Source: Setophaga petechia | Taxonomy: Eukaryota; Chordata; Aves; Passeriformes; Parulidae | Assembly (NCBI GenBank): GCA_024362935.1 | Contig: JANCRA010000010.1 | Span: 4,208,501 to 4,272,500, forward strand | Direction of reading: 5' to 3' | Length of the DNA stretch: 64,000 bases | In this document: positions 13,601 to 24,917 of the stretch, one piece after another | How positions within the stretch are numbered: the stretch's first letter is position 1 | Layout of the letters: the number at the start of each line of letters is the position of its first letter | Notes under the pieces: generated by a model | Told to the model about the DNA's origin: nothing | Databases searched by the model: none | What the model saw: only the letters and a program-made list of their open reading frames with translations | Program-made: the position numbers and the translations under genes

Positions 13601-14666
13601 CAGTTGTTGCTGAGCTGAATAACACCATAAATTGCAAATGAAGTAAGTCAGTTTTTAATGCAGTCAGCCCTACTCAAGGGGGTAAAGCAAGTGCTGGCTT
13701 CTCAGCAAGGCTGAGCTCAGCTTCTCCCCTACAGATGTTGTCAAATAGTGACTTCTGTGGTTAAATTCATGATCTTGTTTACTCCTTATGGTTTCACAGG
13801 CAATAAGGGAGCTACCATTGGTGTGGCTCCTCAGGAGCAGCTGAGTTAAACAAAAGCTTTGCAATTGTGGTCATGGCCTCAGCTGCTCTGTCCCTGCAGC
13901 CAAAGTCCCTTCCCAGCTGCAGCTGGAGCTCCTGGCAGGAAGCACAAGATTTGTACAGAAAGGTTACATGATACAACTTGTGTCAGCAGGACCCACCTGC
14001 TAAGTGCTTTAGCTCTCATTTTTGCTATTTAATGTGTTAAATAAAGGAAATATTAATATTCACCAGACCAAAACTAACCTATGGAAGAATTTGGAGGGAA
14101 TTTGGCACCTTTGAGGACTCCTTTTCCTCAGTTACATTATTTGATCTGTGTCCCATCCCTTTAAAACACATAAGGGTGATGTCCTGTCATTGACCTCAGA
14201 CAAAGACAATCCCAAAGGAGGCTATCAGCAATGACACCCATTCTGAGACACTCCTCACCTGCAAGTCCCTGGTTTCCAGTGTGCCACCATTCCTGGATCA
14301 TTCCTTTTGACTGCTCAGGCTCTGACTCTGCTTCATCCCATCACTCACAAGACATGGATCCAACTCCCTGCCATGTCTGAGCCCATGGGACTGGGTGCAG
14401 GTCCCTGTGGCCACAGTGACCACTCCATAGATGTTCCCTAGAGGTCTTGGACCTGACCTAAAAGTTACAGGCTCTGTTCAGGTCTTCCTATCACAGGACA
14501 GCTGAAATCCACCTTCCTTTGGCTGTCAGGGAAGTCACCTCAGGCAGCCCTTGGGGACAATGGCCCTGTTCTTCAGCCAGTCCCAGCAGCTGCATCCCAC
14601 CAAAGCCATGCTGGGCATGTCTTGGTTTTCCAAATTTCCTGCACGCCAGCCTCACTCTGGTGTTGA
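10691..14666. other. Non-coding stretch with paired hairpins
   Basis: No supported gene. At 12564-12612 two perfect 9-bp stems follow one another: CTACACTTT/AAAGTGTAG, then GCTCTGAGT/ACTCAGAGC, sharing one base. The rest shows no recognised element. Confidence 0.45.
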
Positions 14667-14968
14667 AGAGGTTTTACAGCAAATTTTGTGAGCCATTGAG
14701 AAGTTTGATGAGAGGATCCATGTTTACCCCTGCAAGAATTCCCTCCCAAGGTTGTTGACATAGAAACCAAGAAAGAAAGAAGGAGAAATAAGGGAAACTT
14801 GTAACCACCTATTCCAAGAAACACTTTGGTTGTCTCTTGTGACCTGTGAGTAAAGTGTAAACTTATGAGCTTTGTAAGAATGTAGAACAAGCACGCATGC
14901 TGGAATAAAAACAGGGTTTGAAGCCTTCTGGAAACGGAGTGTGTTTGCTTTGTATTGTCTCTGTCTCA
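14667..14968 (+). repeat. LTR 3' portion, family C, copy 1
   Basis: Matches the reverse complement of 53404-53706 over about 300 bp with scattered substitutions. It contains a GGAATAAAAA poly(A) signal followed about 60 bp later by a TTGTCTCTGTCTCA end, as in an R-U5 end of a retroviral LTR. The two copies diverge immediately after the terminal CA, so 14968 is the likely element edge. The EFCC1 splice acceptor lies 27 bp further on. The 5' end was not located. Confidence 0.7.
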
Positions 14969-14995
14969 GCCACGACCCTCTGGCCTCTTCTGCAG

Positions 14996-15192
14996 GTCGG
15001 AACTGGAGCGATGCCAGCTGGCCCAGCAGAGCAGCCCCAAGCAGCAGCAGCAGCAGCAGCAGAGCAGCCCCAAGCAGCAGCAGGAGGAGCACCAGGAGCA
15101 GCACCAGGAGGAGCACCAGGAGCAGCAGGCAGCGGCCGTGCCCGGGGGCACCTGCAGAGTGTCCGTGGCACTGCCGGGCACCGCCGACCACG
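14996..15192 (+). CDS. EFCC1: EFCC1 exon with polyglutamine tract
   Basis: Acceptor CTCTTCTGCAG ends at 14995. The frame enters one base in and begins SELERCQLAQQSSPK, followed by seven glutamines (CAG repeats, about 15041-15063), a second SSPKQQQ and repeated EEHQEQ units, then a less biased VPGGTCRVSVALPG segment. The likely donor is GTACCG at 15193, leaving one base. A second in-phase donor (GTGCCA, about 15239) would lengthen the exon, so the 3' edge is uncertain. The Glu/Gln-rich section could extend a coiled coil or be a disordered linker. An LTR ends 27 bp before the acceptor. Trinucleotide repetition makes this exon a candidate for length polymorphism. Confidence 0.65.
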
Positions 15193-16540
15193 GTACCGAC
15201 CCCAGCCCCAAACACTGCCTGGCCTCTCTCACCTCTGGTGCCAGCAGCAGCAAAACCACCAGAGAGGTCAAAGCACCACACCACAAACCAGTCCTAGAGA
15301 GTCTTGAAATCCCAGACCTAGGCAAAACCTCATAGCCCAGATTTCCGCTCCTCACTCCCCACATAATTCTGTGTTTAATGAAAGACTGAACTTATCACTT
15401 AGAGCTATGATTTAAAACTGCTTTTTTCCACATGAGTCATCCCACTGAGACTTTTTTTCCTGGCTTAAAAAGTATAAAGATTTCATTTCTTTGTAAATAA
15501 AAATGCAGAACCTCAGCAAAAATAATTTCCAAGGAAACAATTTGCAGTTAATATTCTGTACAGCCATGCACCTTGGAAACATCCTGGCTGCTCCAGTGAC
15601 TCTGGACAAGCCCAAACTGTTTAGCACATGTAGCCCCAACAGCTGCCATAACACTGCACGCTTTGGCTTCCCTGCAGTGATTTATTTTTTTGGGCAGATC
15701 CAGTTCAAAGACCACAAAAGCACTTATCTGACAATAATTCTGAGTTACAAGGCACCTTTACTGCAGGCTGGAGAGCTGTTTGTTGTGACAAAAAATTGGA
15801 TTTTAGGTGTGTGTTGAGTGGAGCTGGCAAGCAGCTGCTTGGGAATGTTAAAAATAGTGACAAGTAAATACAATTAACATTGTAGCATGTTCTTCACCTG
15901 GCTAGACTTAGAAACCAAACCTGCTTTTACAAATGTTTTTATCAAATCACACACTTTGCCAGCTCAGAGTTTCCACATAAAATTACACTACCTGTATTTC
16001 AAGAACAAGCAGCTTTCTAGGAAAATGTTTTCATACAAATAAATCATGGGGTCATAGATTTTAAAACAGGGGGAAATGTTCCATCAAGTAAAATAGGGTT
16101 AGTTAGGCAGAAAAACTAACCCAGAGAGAGGAACAAGTAAAAAATCTGTGTCCTTGAACAGTTATTGTCCCCCATGACAACTGATCCTTCACACTTATCC
16201 TTACCTTATGTCAAGGAAAGAAGAGAGATAAGATAAACAGCTCCAAGTTACCCACAAAACAGCACTGAAGTTTTCAAGACTCTTAAAATGAGGATCTTGG
16301 CTGCAGCTGCCTGTGGTGGTTTTGTGTCACTTCTGTAAACGCCTCCCATGCAGAGCCAGTACACTGTACACTGCCTCAGCCCTTCCCAGGGCTGCTGGGG
16401 ACCTGCCCAGGGGTTCAGGCTCTCACTTTGTTCAGGCTCAGGCTGGGGGTGTAGCTGGGTAATGGAATTATTTACCAATATAGCTGGATGGAACGTGCCT
16501 GGGCTCACCTGGCCCTTGCTGCTTGACCAAGGGGGGCAGC

Positions 16541-16668
16541 TGTGGTGATTTCACCTCAGAGGCACCTTTGGCTAGCTGGATTTGTGGTGTTTTCACCTCA
16601 GAGACACCTTTGGCTGGCTGGATGTGTGGTAGTTTCACCTCAGAGACACCTTTCGCTGGCTGGATGCT
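16541..16668 (+). repeat. 42-bp tandem repeat, three copies
   Basis: Three units containing TTTCACCTCAGAG and ACCTTTGGCTGGCTGGAT start 42 bp apart (16549, 16591, 16633). They lie in an EFCC1 intron. The unit length is a multiple of three, which opens a short frame that I do not regard as coding. Confidence 0.9.
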
Positions 16669-17278
16669 GCAGCTGGGTGCTTGAGAGAAGTCCAGGCATG
16701 CAGGAGCTCAGGTTTACCTCTGGCAGAAAGGCTTCAAGGCGAGGTGAAGGAAAAGGAGTTGGGTTCTGCTGAAGGATTTTGATCCAGAGCTTTATTCCTG
16801 GCCTCTGAATGCAGCAACAGCTCCACCAGAACTCCTCCACGAAAATAAAGATAGCGTAGAAAGTAATCTTACCCCTAAGGAGTAATTATCAAAGATTGGG
16901 AACAGGCCTGACTTTACAGGCCACAGCTGTAACCAGTGAGAAGAGTGGTTGCTGTTCCTTTTAACCTGGGAAAGAGGGGCAGGGAAGGGGTAGGGATCCC
17001 ACCAACCTGGTAAGGGTCGGGGGAGTGTCAGGGGACAAATGATACCTGGATGGTCCAATATCCTCCAGGGCTGAGAGGCATCTTTTGAACCCTGCCAATT
17101 ACTCGATGCCCTTCTGGAATGCCAGGATTGACAGACAGCAGGGGTCGGGGTGGGGAAAGGAGAGGTGATTGGCAGACCAGGGGAAAAATACAGAGAGCAA
17201 CCCGAGGTATCTGAGGCAAACCATGAGATCACAGCTGGGTTGTTGGGATGCTGCTGAGGGCTGCCTGTCTCCCAGCAG

Positions 17279-17417
17279 AGGAGCAGCTCTGTCGCTCTGT
17301 GGAGGGCCAAGCCGCCTCGGACGAGGAGGAGGAGGAGGAGCAGTGGCCGGGGCACCGCGCTCCCCAGCTGGGCCACAGGAGGAGGGTCCTGGCCAAGCTC
17401 CCTTGCTGTGGCAGTGG
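17279..17417 (+). CDS. EFCC1: EFCC1 exon with acidic run
   Basis: Acceptor CTGTCTCCCAGCAG, donor GTGAGT at 17418. With one base carried from the previous exon the frame reads EEQLCRSVEGQAASD, then six glutamates, then QWPGHRAPQLGHRRRVLAK and a short Cys/Gly end. GC content and the strong donor contrast with the surrounding intron. Acceptor AGs at 17275, 17278 and 17280 are close together; 17278 keeps the phase with the preceding exon. The acidic run is likely a flexible segment between coiled coils. Confidence 0.75.
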
Positions 17418-17690
17418 GTGAGTTTAATTCCTTAATTAATGCCATTTGAGCCCTTTGCAAAGGTATTTCACAACCTGTGGCTGCAGTCAGGAGCCTTGTG
17501 CCCATCCTGTGTGGCACATGAGGAGCAGCCTGCTGGAGATTCCCCCCACCACCACCCCCGAACCCTAATTAGCATCAGACACTTATTTGTGACGTGTGCT
17601 GCCAAGAATTCCACAGGAAAACTGGTTTTAACAGACACAGACCTCTATTGTGAGGTCCCACTAACTCTTTTCTCTTAATGATGTGTGTAG

Positions 17691-17850
17691 ATGTGATGAC
17701 AAGACGTGGAGAAAGCTGCTGTCCTACCTGGAGACCAGCAGCACTGAGGGGAAGGACACTGCAGAGCTCTTGGGGACAATCTCCCCCCTCACAGAGCAGC
17801 CAGAACTCAAGGGCCACCAAGAGAAAAAACTGGAAACAAGCATGGAAGAG
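17691..17850 (+). CDS. EFCC1: EFCC1 internal exon
   Basis: Acceptor ATGTGTGTAG, donor GTAACA at 17851. One base completes the preceding glycine codon and the exon then runs 53 codons in frame (CDDKTWRKLLSYLETSS near the start, EKKLETSMEE at the end), finishing in phase 0. Charged and leucine-spaced residues suggest helix. The frame and phase fit both neighbours exactly. Confidence 0.75.
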
Positions 17851-20305
17851 GTAACAGGTGCCAAGCAGAGTGTGAAAGAGCTGTTTATGCATCTTTGGGG
17901 AGCTGCATCTGTGTGTGTTTATGTTTTATTCTGGCCATTGTGCTCTCTGTTGCTGATGTTTCTCGGTGTGCTGTAGTTTGTCAGCTCAGACATCTCCTGC
18001 TTTCCTCCAACACCTGCATTTCTGCTCTGGTTCCTACCCAAAACTGCCTTTGGAGGATGAGAGGTACCCCAGGCCCTTCAAATACTGTCCTTGATTTACT
18101 CAGCTTCTCCAGCTGTGGATAAAGCACTCCCATATCCTAAGGCATCCAACACCTCTGGGAGCAGAATAACTTTTCAATAAATCCCTCAGGCTGGCTGAGA
18201 CTCCCTGTTTTGGAGTAAATTGTCCCATTTACTCTGTCTTTTTATTGGGCTTAGACTGACATACTTATGTCATAAATATAATACAGAAATCCAGTATAAT
18301 AAAATATGAATAAAATTAGTTCTGCAGCATGTCCAGTTCCCCTTGAGCATTATAACCACATTATTTAAAGTGTGTGTCCCAGCAGTCCTGTGTGAGCTCA
18401 CTATTTAAATTCTGCAGACTTCAGTCCCTGATGGGCACAGAAATGCCAGAAATCTTTATGTGAAACAAAAATAGTGCATTGCCCTGGTCTGCTTTCTCCT
18501 GTGCTTGTTCAGTATTTTATACCCCATCTTTAAACAAAGCAGAAAGCTTCCAGTAGTTTTGGAAGGATTATGTGAATCAGTGAAATATTTAAAGTGAGGG
18601 TAAAGTATTCAGCTTCTTCACATGTTGCCATCCTTTGTGTTTTAACAGTGTTTCAAGTAATTTTCTTCCTTGACTAACTTAAATGAAAGAGTTTACTTGT
18701 TAGGGAAAAAGAAATTAAAACCAGAATAAAATCCTGTTTCTGCCTTACACAATTTGCACTGTTCAATGGCAATTTATCCTTGCAATATTCTTTAGAGAAA
18801 CACAAAGGTTCCTTCTCTATTGCTTAGCATCAGTCCTCAGGAAAAAAATACCTGCAGCTAGTGCCAGTTTTCTTCTCTTTTTTCCCCATTCTGAGGTGCT
18901 CATCTTCTTCTGCAGCATCATACTGCCCTCTTTTTCATCTCTGCTGATGGATATTAGTTCTGTGCAGCTTGTCTGGAAAAGCACCCTTATCAACAGATTA
19001 ATACAAAATTCCAGAAGAAAAATGGAATCTGTTGCTCTTGATTTAGAAGCAAGCAGGGAGGTGAAGAAGAGACAGTGCCAACTCACTGTGACATGAATTA
19101 AATTTCAGTAGGATGAATCATGTTGAGCCTGTTAGGAAATTTATTCTTAAGCCCTTTTATATTAGCCAGCAGTTATAGGGGAGGAATTTGCTGCTACAAA
19201 ACAGACAAGTAATAAAAAATTCCTGTCAAAAAGGTGATTCTCCTTGTAATCAACAGAAAGCAAATAGGGAGACTGAGAAATGTTCTCTCTCAAGCACCTT
19301 GCATAAATATATTGGCTTAATAAATAAACCACCAACACCTCTGAGGCTGACAAAGTGCCTGTCACATGGCTGTATTTGCTTCTGTTTGTACCTGCTCAGT
19401 GTGGAAAATCAGAAAATAACAACAAGGCTAACAAGAAAGAGCCTCAGCAGGCAAGTGAAGGGCAGCACTCTCAAATAATGATTAATAATTGCTCCACCTG
19501 AGGCTTGTAAAACCAGAGTTTGAGAATTCTGAGATTTGTCACGTCTAGAAAGTTCTACTTTCCAGCAGGCAAACACTTATAAATAGCTCCTCCTGAAGAC
19601 AGGGTGGTGACCTGGGGGTGATAGATGGGGAGAACATGAGTTCTAAAGTCTAAAAATAAAGTGTTATGCTGCCAAGTGTAGTGTTACAAAGAAATGCCAA
19701 TTATTTTCTATATGAGCTCGTATGCAAGCTGCCAGCTTAATTAAAAAGGTAATTAGTTTATGAACTGCCATGCAGAGTCAAAGGAGATGTTCATCCCAAC
19801 ATCTGGAGAAAAGCAAGGAGAAACAGTGGAGAGGTTGCTGCTCTTGGTGTTCCTCACCTGGTCCCCACTGCACCAGGGACAGAGACATCTTCCTGTCTCA
19901 CTGAGTGTACAGGTGATTGCTAGGAAGGAGCTGCAAGACAAAGAATTATTATGCTGGGGGCACACAAATTAGTTTTGCTGTATAGAGGACAACAGGAATG
20001 CAAAAGGGGAGAAGGCTGACATAGCAATGTTAGTATTTAAGTATAAAACATATAATAAATTTAATATTTAAAATTCCTGAATGAGCTGCCTGCACCCGGT
20101 GATGAATGAACTCCCATTGTGCACAAAAGCAAAGCTCTGATTCCCTAACAACCCCTGATATCTCACTTCATGTAGCACATTAAAGAAATGGATTTCCCTT
20201 AAGGGAATCTTCTGGAGTGAGCCCCATTTACCACAAAAGGGGGAAAACTCAGCTTTGCAGGAAAGGAGAAGCTCCAGTGCCTTCAGTTTGCTGTGCTTTG
20301 TGCAG

Positions 20306-20464
20306 ATGAAGGGCCCGTGGCTCGGGGAGCTGCAGCAGAAGGTGGAGGAGACAGAAGTGCTGAAGATGGAGCTGCAGATGCTGGAGACAGAGAGAGTTCG
20401 GCTGTCCCTGGTGGAAGAGAAGCTCCTGGATGTTCTGCAGCTTCTCCAACAGCTCCGAGGCTTG
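20306..20464 (+). CDS. EFCC1: EFCC1 coiled-coil exon
   Basis: Acceptor CTTTGTGCAG; 53 codons in phase 0 on both sides. The peptide has leucine/valine spacing typical of a coiled coil ([20 protein letters not shown] near the start, [14 protein letters not shown] at the end). The donor used is GTATGG at 20465. The alternative GTGAGA five bases later would create a stop with the next exon, which decides between them. The exon happens to begin with ATG, which is simply an internal methionine here. Confidence 0.8.
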
Positions 20465-21883
20465 GTATGGTGAGAAAGCAGTCCTGGGACTGAAAACTGG
20501 GCTTTGGAGTCCCGTCCAAACTGAGAAAATGTTCATCCCTTCTAGGAAGTACAAAATCCTTTACAGCAGGACAGGATTCTACAGGTGTGTGCCCTGGGAG
20601 CTGCCTGGTGGTTGCAGAAAGCTTTCAGACCTCTTTGTCTGGCTTTCTAAAAGCCTAGAGGTCTCCTTGGAGCCGAATTTTCAAGCTCATTACCCTCTAA
20701 ACCAAAATTGAGGGCAAACGAGGAAAACTGAGGAGTGAGCAATCAGGACGATTCCAGAATATGTATTTTTCCTTCTAGAACAGGATCTTTGTTTAATTGC
20801 ATGCTAATGTAACTCTGAGTCAGCATTAAAGAGATAAAACTGCCAGGGGAGTTTCGCAAGAATCCCCTAAATCCCTGATGAGTCTCTTTTCCAAGACAAA
20901 AGAGACCCATCAGAACCTGTGGTTCAGGTGTCACTTCCCCAGCACATTCACCTTCATGTCTGAAATATCTCATTCCCAACAGGACCTGCCACCAAACAGT
21001 GGCTGCCCAAAGGCACACACACATCCTGACAGGACTAATAAAGCCTCACACAGTGCTGCTGAGGCCATGTGAAATCCTCACACTGCTTCCCACTCTGCAC
21101 CAGTCCCCACTGGGGGCTCCAGGCAGGCCAGCTCTGCCTGGAGGTAACAGCATCTTCCTCCCAGAATTGCTCCCTTCCACCTCCATTTCTTGAAGTTTTA
21201 GCAAGAACAACCTGTCCTTGCAGATACTCAGGACTCTCTAAGTGCTAATTAAACTGATTGCCAAACCATCTCCCAGAAAGCACACCAGTGTCTTGACAGC
21301 AAATGAGGACAGTTTGCTTTCCCAGGCACATTATGTAATGTCCCACCAGATTTCATATGTAAAACCATCACTGAGAGAGACCATCCAAATCCTGAGTAGT
21401 TTTTACAGTGCTCTCACTTTGGCTAATGTTTATGACATCTCGGATCCAGCCCTGCCACAGGACATTTGCTCTGTCCTTCAGCTGGGCCTGAGAAGACCCT
21501 TCCTAAAATAACACCACCAGGTCCAGCTCACCTTCCCACAGACCTGGCAGAGGACTCAAAGAGCTTTTGCTCTGCTTACCCTCCTTGTCACCTACAGTTG
21601 TTTAGGCGCAAGCTCTAGAAAATTCTGTATTTCCTGCTGAATAATTGTTATTTCTCTATCCACAGCCATTTTAAAGAATTACAACCCCCTACAAACTGTC
21701 TGAGCAGGGTTTAAGATCAAATGCTTGAAAATAAAGCAAATCTCAAATCTTGTGTTAATCAGGATTCAGTGGCATTTTGGTTTAGTTTCCAAATGCAAAT
21801 ACCCTGCACACAGGTTCTGTTGCAAATCTGTAAGCTGGTGAAGGACATATTGGTGCCATAATTTTGTTTTGCTTTTTTTACAG

Positions 21884-21953
21884 AACATATCGAAGCGAGC
21901 CCTGGGGAAAATCCTGCTGAGCACTTTGGAATCCTGCTGTGACCCCCAGCCTG
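21884..21953 (+). CDS. EFCC1: EFCC1 short exon
   Basis: Strong pyrimidine tract GCTTTTTTTACAG and consensus donor GTAAGA. Encodes 23 residues beginning NISKRALGKILLSTL and ending with a Cys-rich CCDPQP, plus one base. The frame joins the coiled-coil exon upstream and the terminal exon downstream without a stop. Confidence 0.8.
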
Positions 21954-22139
21954 GTAAGAAAAGAAATCACATCTAAAGACCAAGAAGCATGAAAAGTGTC
22001 CTTTGGGGACAAACACTGGGTAGGAAAAGGATATTTCAAATCCTGGGGTACAGGCTGGGGAGAAGGAGGTACCTTGCAAGAAGAATACCAATAGAAAGTG
22101 ATGCTTTCTAGTCTGTGATGCATCCAAACCACACCAGTG

Positions 22140-22500
22140 TTAGTGTTCAGAAACAGATAATCACAAGAATGATTATATGCAGGTGCTTTTATTAAAGAGC
22201 TCTGGGTGTCAGGGGTACAAACCCAAATCTGACTCTGACATGGGTTCGGGATGAACATGTTTTTATATTCTATCGTTATATAACTTTCATGTTAATTATT
22301 AAACTTCTATTGTTCTATTGTATACATAGTTTGAGGTCCCCCTCAAACTTCTAACATAGTTTCTCATGATTCTTCTTACGATTACACACTAATTATATTT
22401 AATTACTAAATAATCATCACATCTAACAGTTATATCATTTATCATATACTGCTTACACGGGTGCAATTTCACATGATCTGACAAACACAAAGCCTAACAT
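22140..22500 (-). repeat. Probable LTR remnant in EFCC1 intron
   Basis: On the - strand this block carries a GCTCTTTAATAAAAGC poly(A)-signal region followed by a short R/U5-like end near 22140, and upstream of it AT-rich sequence. This is the layout of many passerine LTRs. No second copy or target duplication was found in the window, so edges and family are uncertain. Confidence 0.4.
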
Positions 22501-23426
22501 TTTCAGAGTCTATTTTTAACATTTTTCCAGGGCCCCACTAAGTCTAGCTTCTTTCTAATTGCCTGAATTTTATGATTTTAAAACCTTTTACTATCACCAG
22601 GTGCTTTTTTAGTGACATTTTAATTAAAATGTGGCCTTTGGGGGATAGTTCAGTGTCCTACAAATATTTTTAGGGTTTTATTGATACAAGAAAGTGGAGA
22701 AATGACGAAGTATGTAATGCAACTGTTTTCATGTTTGCTACCCCAGTGTGTTGGGTTCCTCTCTACAACACAAGATTTACCCATCAGAACTGTTCTGTGC
22801 AGAAACCAGCTCAAACCTGCACTCCTCTAATAGCAGCACTTCATGATCCTGGTGTGAAAATTAAACTTGCAAGCTCCTGTCCCTTGTCAGTAGTGTGGAG
22901 CTGCCTTTGCAGGAGCCGTGCAGGGATCACAGCCCCAGGGCTTTGCTTTGATTACTTTGTTCCTATTAGCAGAGCATTTGTACCTCCCTCCAAGGAATGA
23001 ACATCCTGTCCCAGGAACATGGCTTGGAGGGGCTTTAATAGGCAGGCAGCAAAGACTAGATTAGAAAAGACCAGATGTGGCCTGGGCGCTGGGTTTTGGA
23101 GAACATTATTTACAGGGATTTAGGGAGAACAGCATGGGAACCCTTTGGGGTTTGCAGTTTCAAAGGCTGTTTTTCCTTGTGCCCAGCAATCCAGGGCACA
23201 GGCCCCCCAGAGCCAAGCTCTGCTCTTCAGCTGCAGAGGAAGCAGAGGAAAGAGGGCAAAGACAGACTTTTGTAGGCTCCAGGACACCAATAGAGAGAGA
23301 AACCACAGCTGAGCCATGGGTCTGATGTTCTCCTGGGAGAACAGAAGAAGAGACTTTTGGGATCCTCAGCACAGTGTCCAGAAGGTGGTGCCAATTATCC
23401 TGCACAGGAACAGGGACTCCAGGATG

Positions 23427-23942
23427 TGGGAATTGAAAAAATGGAAACTTCCACAGACACTGAAGGGTTTGAGCTGCAGCCTTGGAAGAAGCTTGGATTG
23501 ATGTAAAAATACAATACACAGACATTAAGCAGAAAAATCATAAACTTACAGTTCTATAGATGTAAGAATATTCCTTAAGTAAGTGAGCAGCTGTACTGCT
23601 GAGATGGTGAAGGGTTTGTAGTGTAGGGCTGTGGCTGTGTGGAGTGAGCTGAGAGTTCAGAATTCTAACAGAAGCATTTGTGTGCATGTGAGACAGAAGC
23701 CATTGGACAAAAGTATCCACAGTGCAGCAGAAGTGAGTGAAGGTGATGGGTTAGAAAAGCAAAATAAACCCTGTGGCAGCTGTCCATTGGGTTAGAAAGT
23801 TCTGTATTGCCTTGGAACAAAGAACTTGTGACTGCTCTGAGCTATGGCCCAGTGCTTGCTCCTCTAAAACCTCACAGCCCCTGAGACTGATGTTTGTCTG
23901 AGCAATAAATCATTTTTGGCCTGAAAGAAGTCCCATCCCTTC
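23427..23942 (-). repeat. LTR-like interspersed repeat, family A, copy 2
   Basis: Inverted copy of 711-1231, about 95% similar by eye. A GAGCAATAAATC motif lies on the + strand near 23900. It sits in the last EFCC1 intron. The opposite orientation to copy 1 gives a potential stem of about 500 bp in any transcript covering both. Confidence 0.7.
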
Positions 23943-24130
23943 ATTACTAGCAGTGACAATAATACCAAGGGATGCTGCTCAAGGCTCCTCCCTTTGTAAC
24001 AGCAGCACAGCTCAGCTCCCCAACACTCCCAGTGCTGCTTTCTGTGCATTCTGCATCACCCCTGCCATGCACAGTCCACCTTCTCTGCTTCCCACTGCCT
24101 GCCTGTGTGCCTGGGGAGGCCTCAGCAGCT

Positions 24131-24222
24131 TTCCCAGTCTTTGTAATCAAACATTTTTCTTTCCCAGTCTTTGTAATCAAACGTTTTACTTTCCCAAGTC
24201 TTTGTAATCAAACATTTTTTTC
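24131..24222 (+). repeat. 30-bp tandem repeat, three copies
   Basis: TTCCCAGTCTTTGTAATCAA recurs at 24131, 24161 and (with one extra A) 24191. It is intronic, about 300 bp before the last EFCC1 exon. Confidence 0.9.
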
Positions 24223-24520
24223 TGACAAGCCGAAGTGGGTGGTTGGGTTGGCAATGGTGATATGAAATAGTCTTTGTTCACACAAGTACATGAGACTCAG
24301 TGGGCTGGGGATGAAGCAAGAGGAAACCAGAGAAGACAGCTGAACCCAGATTTGCTCATCATTTTTTTTGGACAGGAATTCTTTATTTGGTCACAAAATT
24401 TAGACATTTAATGATAACCACTTGAAAGGGCACCTATGAAGAAAAGAGCCTGTTAGGATTGTGAAACTGCAACTTGCTGACTTTGTTCAAATGCTCATGT
24501 TTGCAATTTGCTTTCCCAAG

Positions 24521-24654
24521 GCAAAGCCCAGCTGTTGGAAGTGCTGGACACCCTTCAGCAGGAGCTGGCAGCCTGTGAACTCTTGCACAAGCAGCCCTTG
24601 GAGCAGGCACAGAGCCCACGGTCCCTGTCCAACCCCCTGGTGATCTCCTGCTGA
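24521..24654 (+). CDS. EFCC1: EFCC1 terminal coding exon and stop
   Basis: Acceptor GCTTTCCCAAG at 24520. Two bases complete a glycine codon, then 43 residues (KAQLLEVLDTLQQELAACEL at the start, NPLVISC at the end) are followed by TGA at 24652-24654. The first half continues the heptad pattern; the end is Pro/Ser-rich. Tandem repeats begin 18 bp after the stop, so any 3' UTR is built largely from them. The nearest AATAAA I noticed downstream is at about 25937. Confidence 0.8.
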
Positions 24655-24672
24655 GCCCAGGCAGCCCCAGCA

Positions 24673-24765
24673 CAGCTGGAAGGAGGAATGAGGGACATTT
24701 GTCCAGCTGGAAGGAGGAATGAGGGACATGTGTCCAGCTGGAAGGAGGAATGAGGGACATGTGTC
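24673..24765 (+). repeat. 31-bp tandem repeat, three copies
   Basis: CAGCTGGAAGGAGGAATGAG units start at 24673, 24704 and 24735, with a truncated start at 24766. It lies just behind the EFCC1 stop codon, probably within its 3' UTR. Confidence 0.92.
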
Positions 24766-24917
24766 CAGCTCAGCCATGCCTGGACTGGCCAGGAGCGAGC
24801 AGTGACCCCAGGGAGGAGCAGCAGCCCTGGCTGGGCACTGCCCTGCCTTACCTGGGCTGCAGAGCCCAGCCCTGGGGTGCCCCTGGGACTGAACTGGCAC
24901 GAAACTGTGCCCATCAC

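Larger units (their letters stand above)
14996..24654 (+). other. EFCC1: EFCC1 gene, 3' half (six exons)
   Basis: Six exons (14996-15192, 17279-17417, 17691-17850, 20306-20464, 21884-21953, 24521-24654) join in consistent phase (2, 1, 2, 0, 0, 1 at the successive boundaries) and encode about 284 residues. They run from a Gln/Glu-rich stretch through leucine-rich coiled coil to a C-terminal TGA. Identification as EF-hand and coiled-coil domain containing 1 rests on the coiled-coil C-terminus and on GP9 lying downstream on the same strand, as in human. Human EFCC1 is about 600 residues, so the N-terminal half with the EF hands is absent here. The preceding exon must end in phase 2; none was recognised at 1-14995. 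The protein's role is poorly known. Confidence is lower for the exact edges of the first exon than for the last four. Confidence 0.75.

Noticed and set aside
14724..15284. 186-codon - strand frame with leucine run and antisense frames with Ala/Cys runs
   Set aside because: Antisense of the EFCC1 CAG-repeat exon and the adjacent LTR.
16792..17517. 241-codon - strand frame
   Set aside because: Antisense to the EFCC1 exon at 17279-17417 and its introns; Pro/Leu-rich GC shadow with no domain.
20465..20470. Alternative donor GTGAGA for the coiled-coil exon
   Set aside because: Its phase would create a stop codon at the junction with the next exon.
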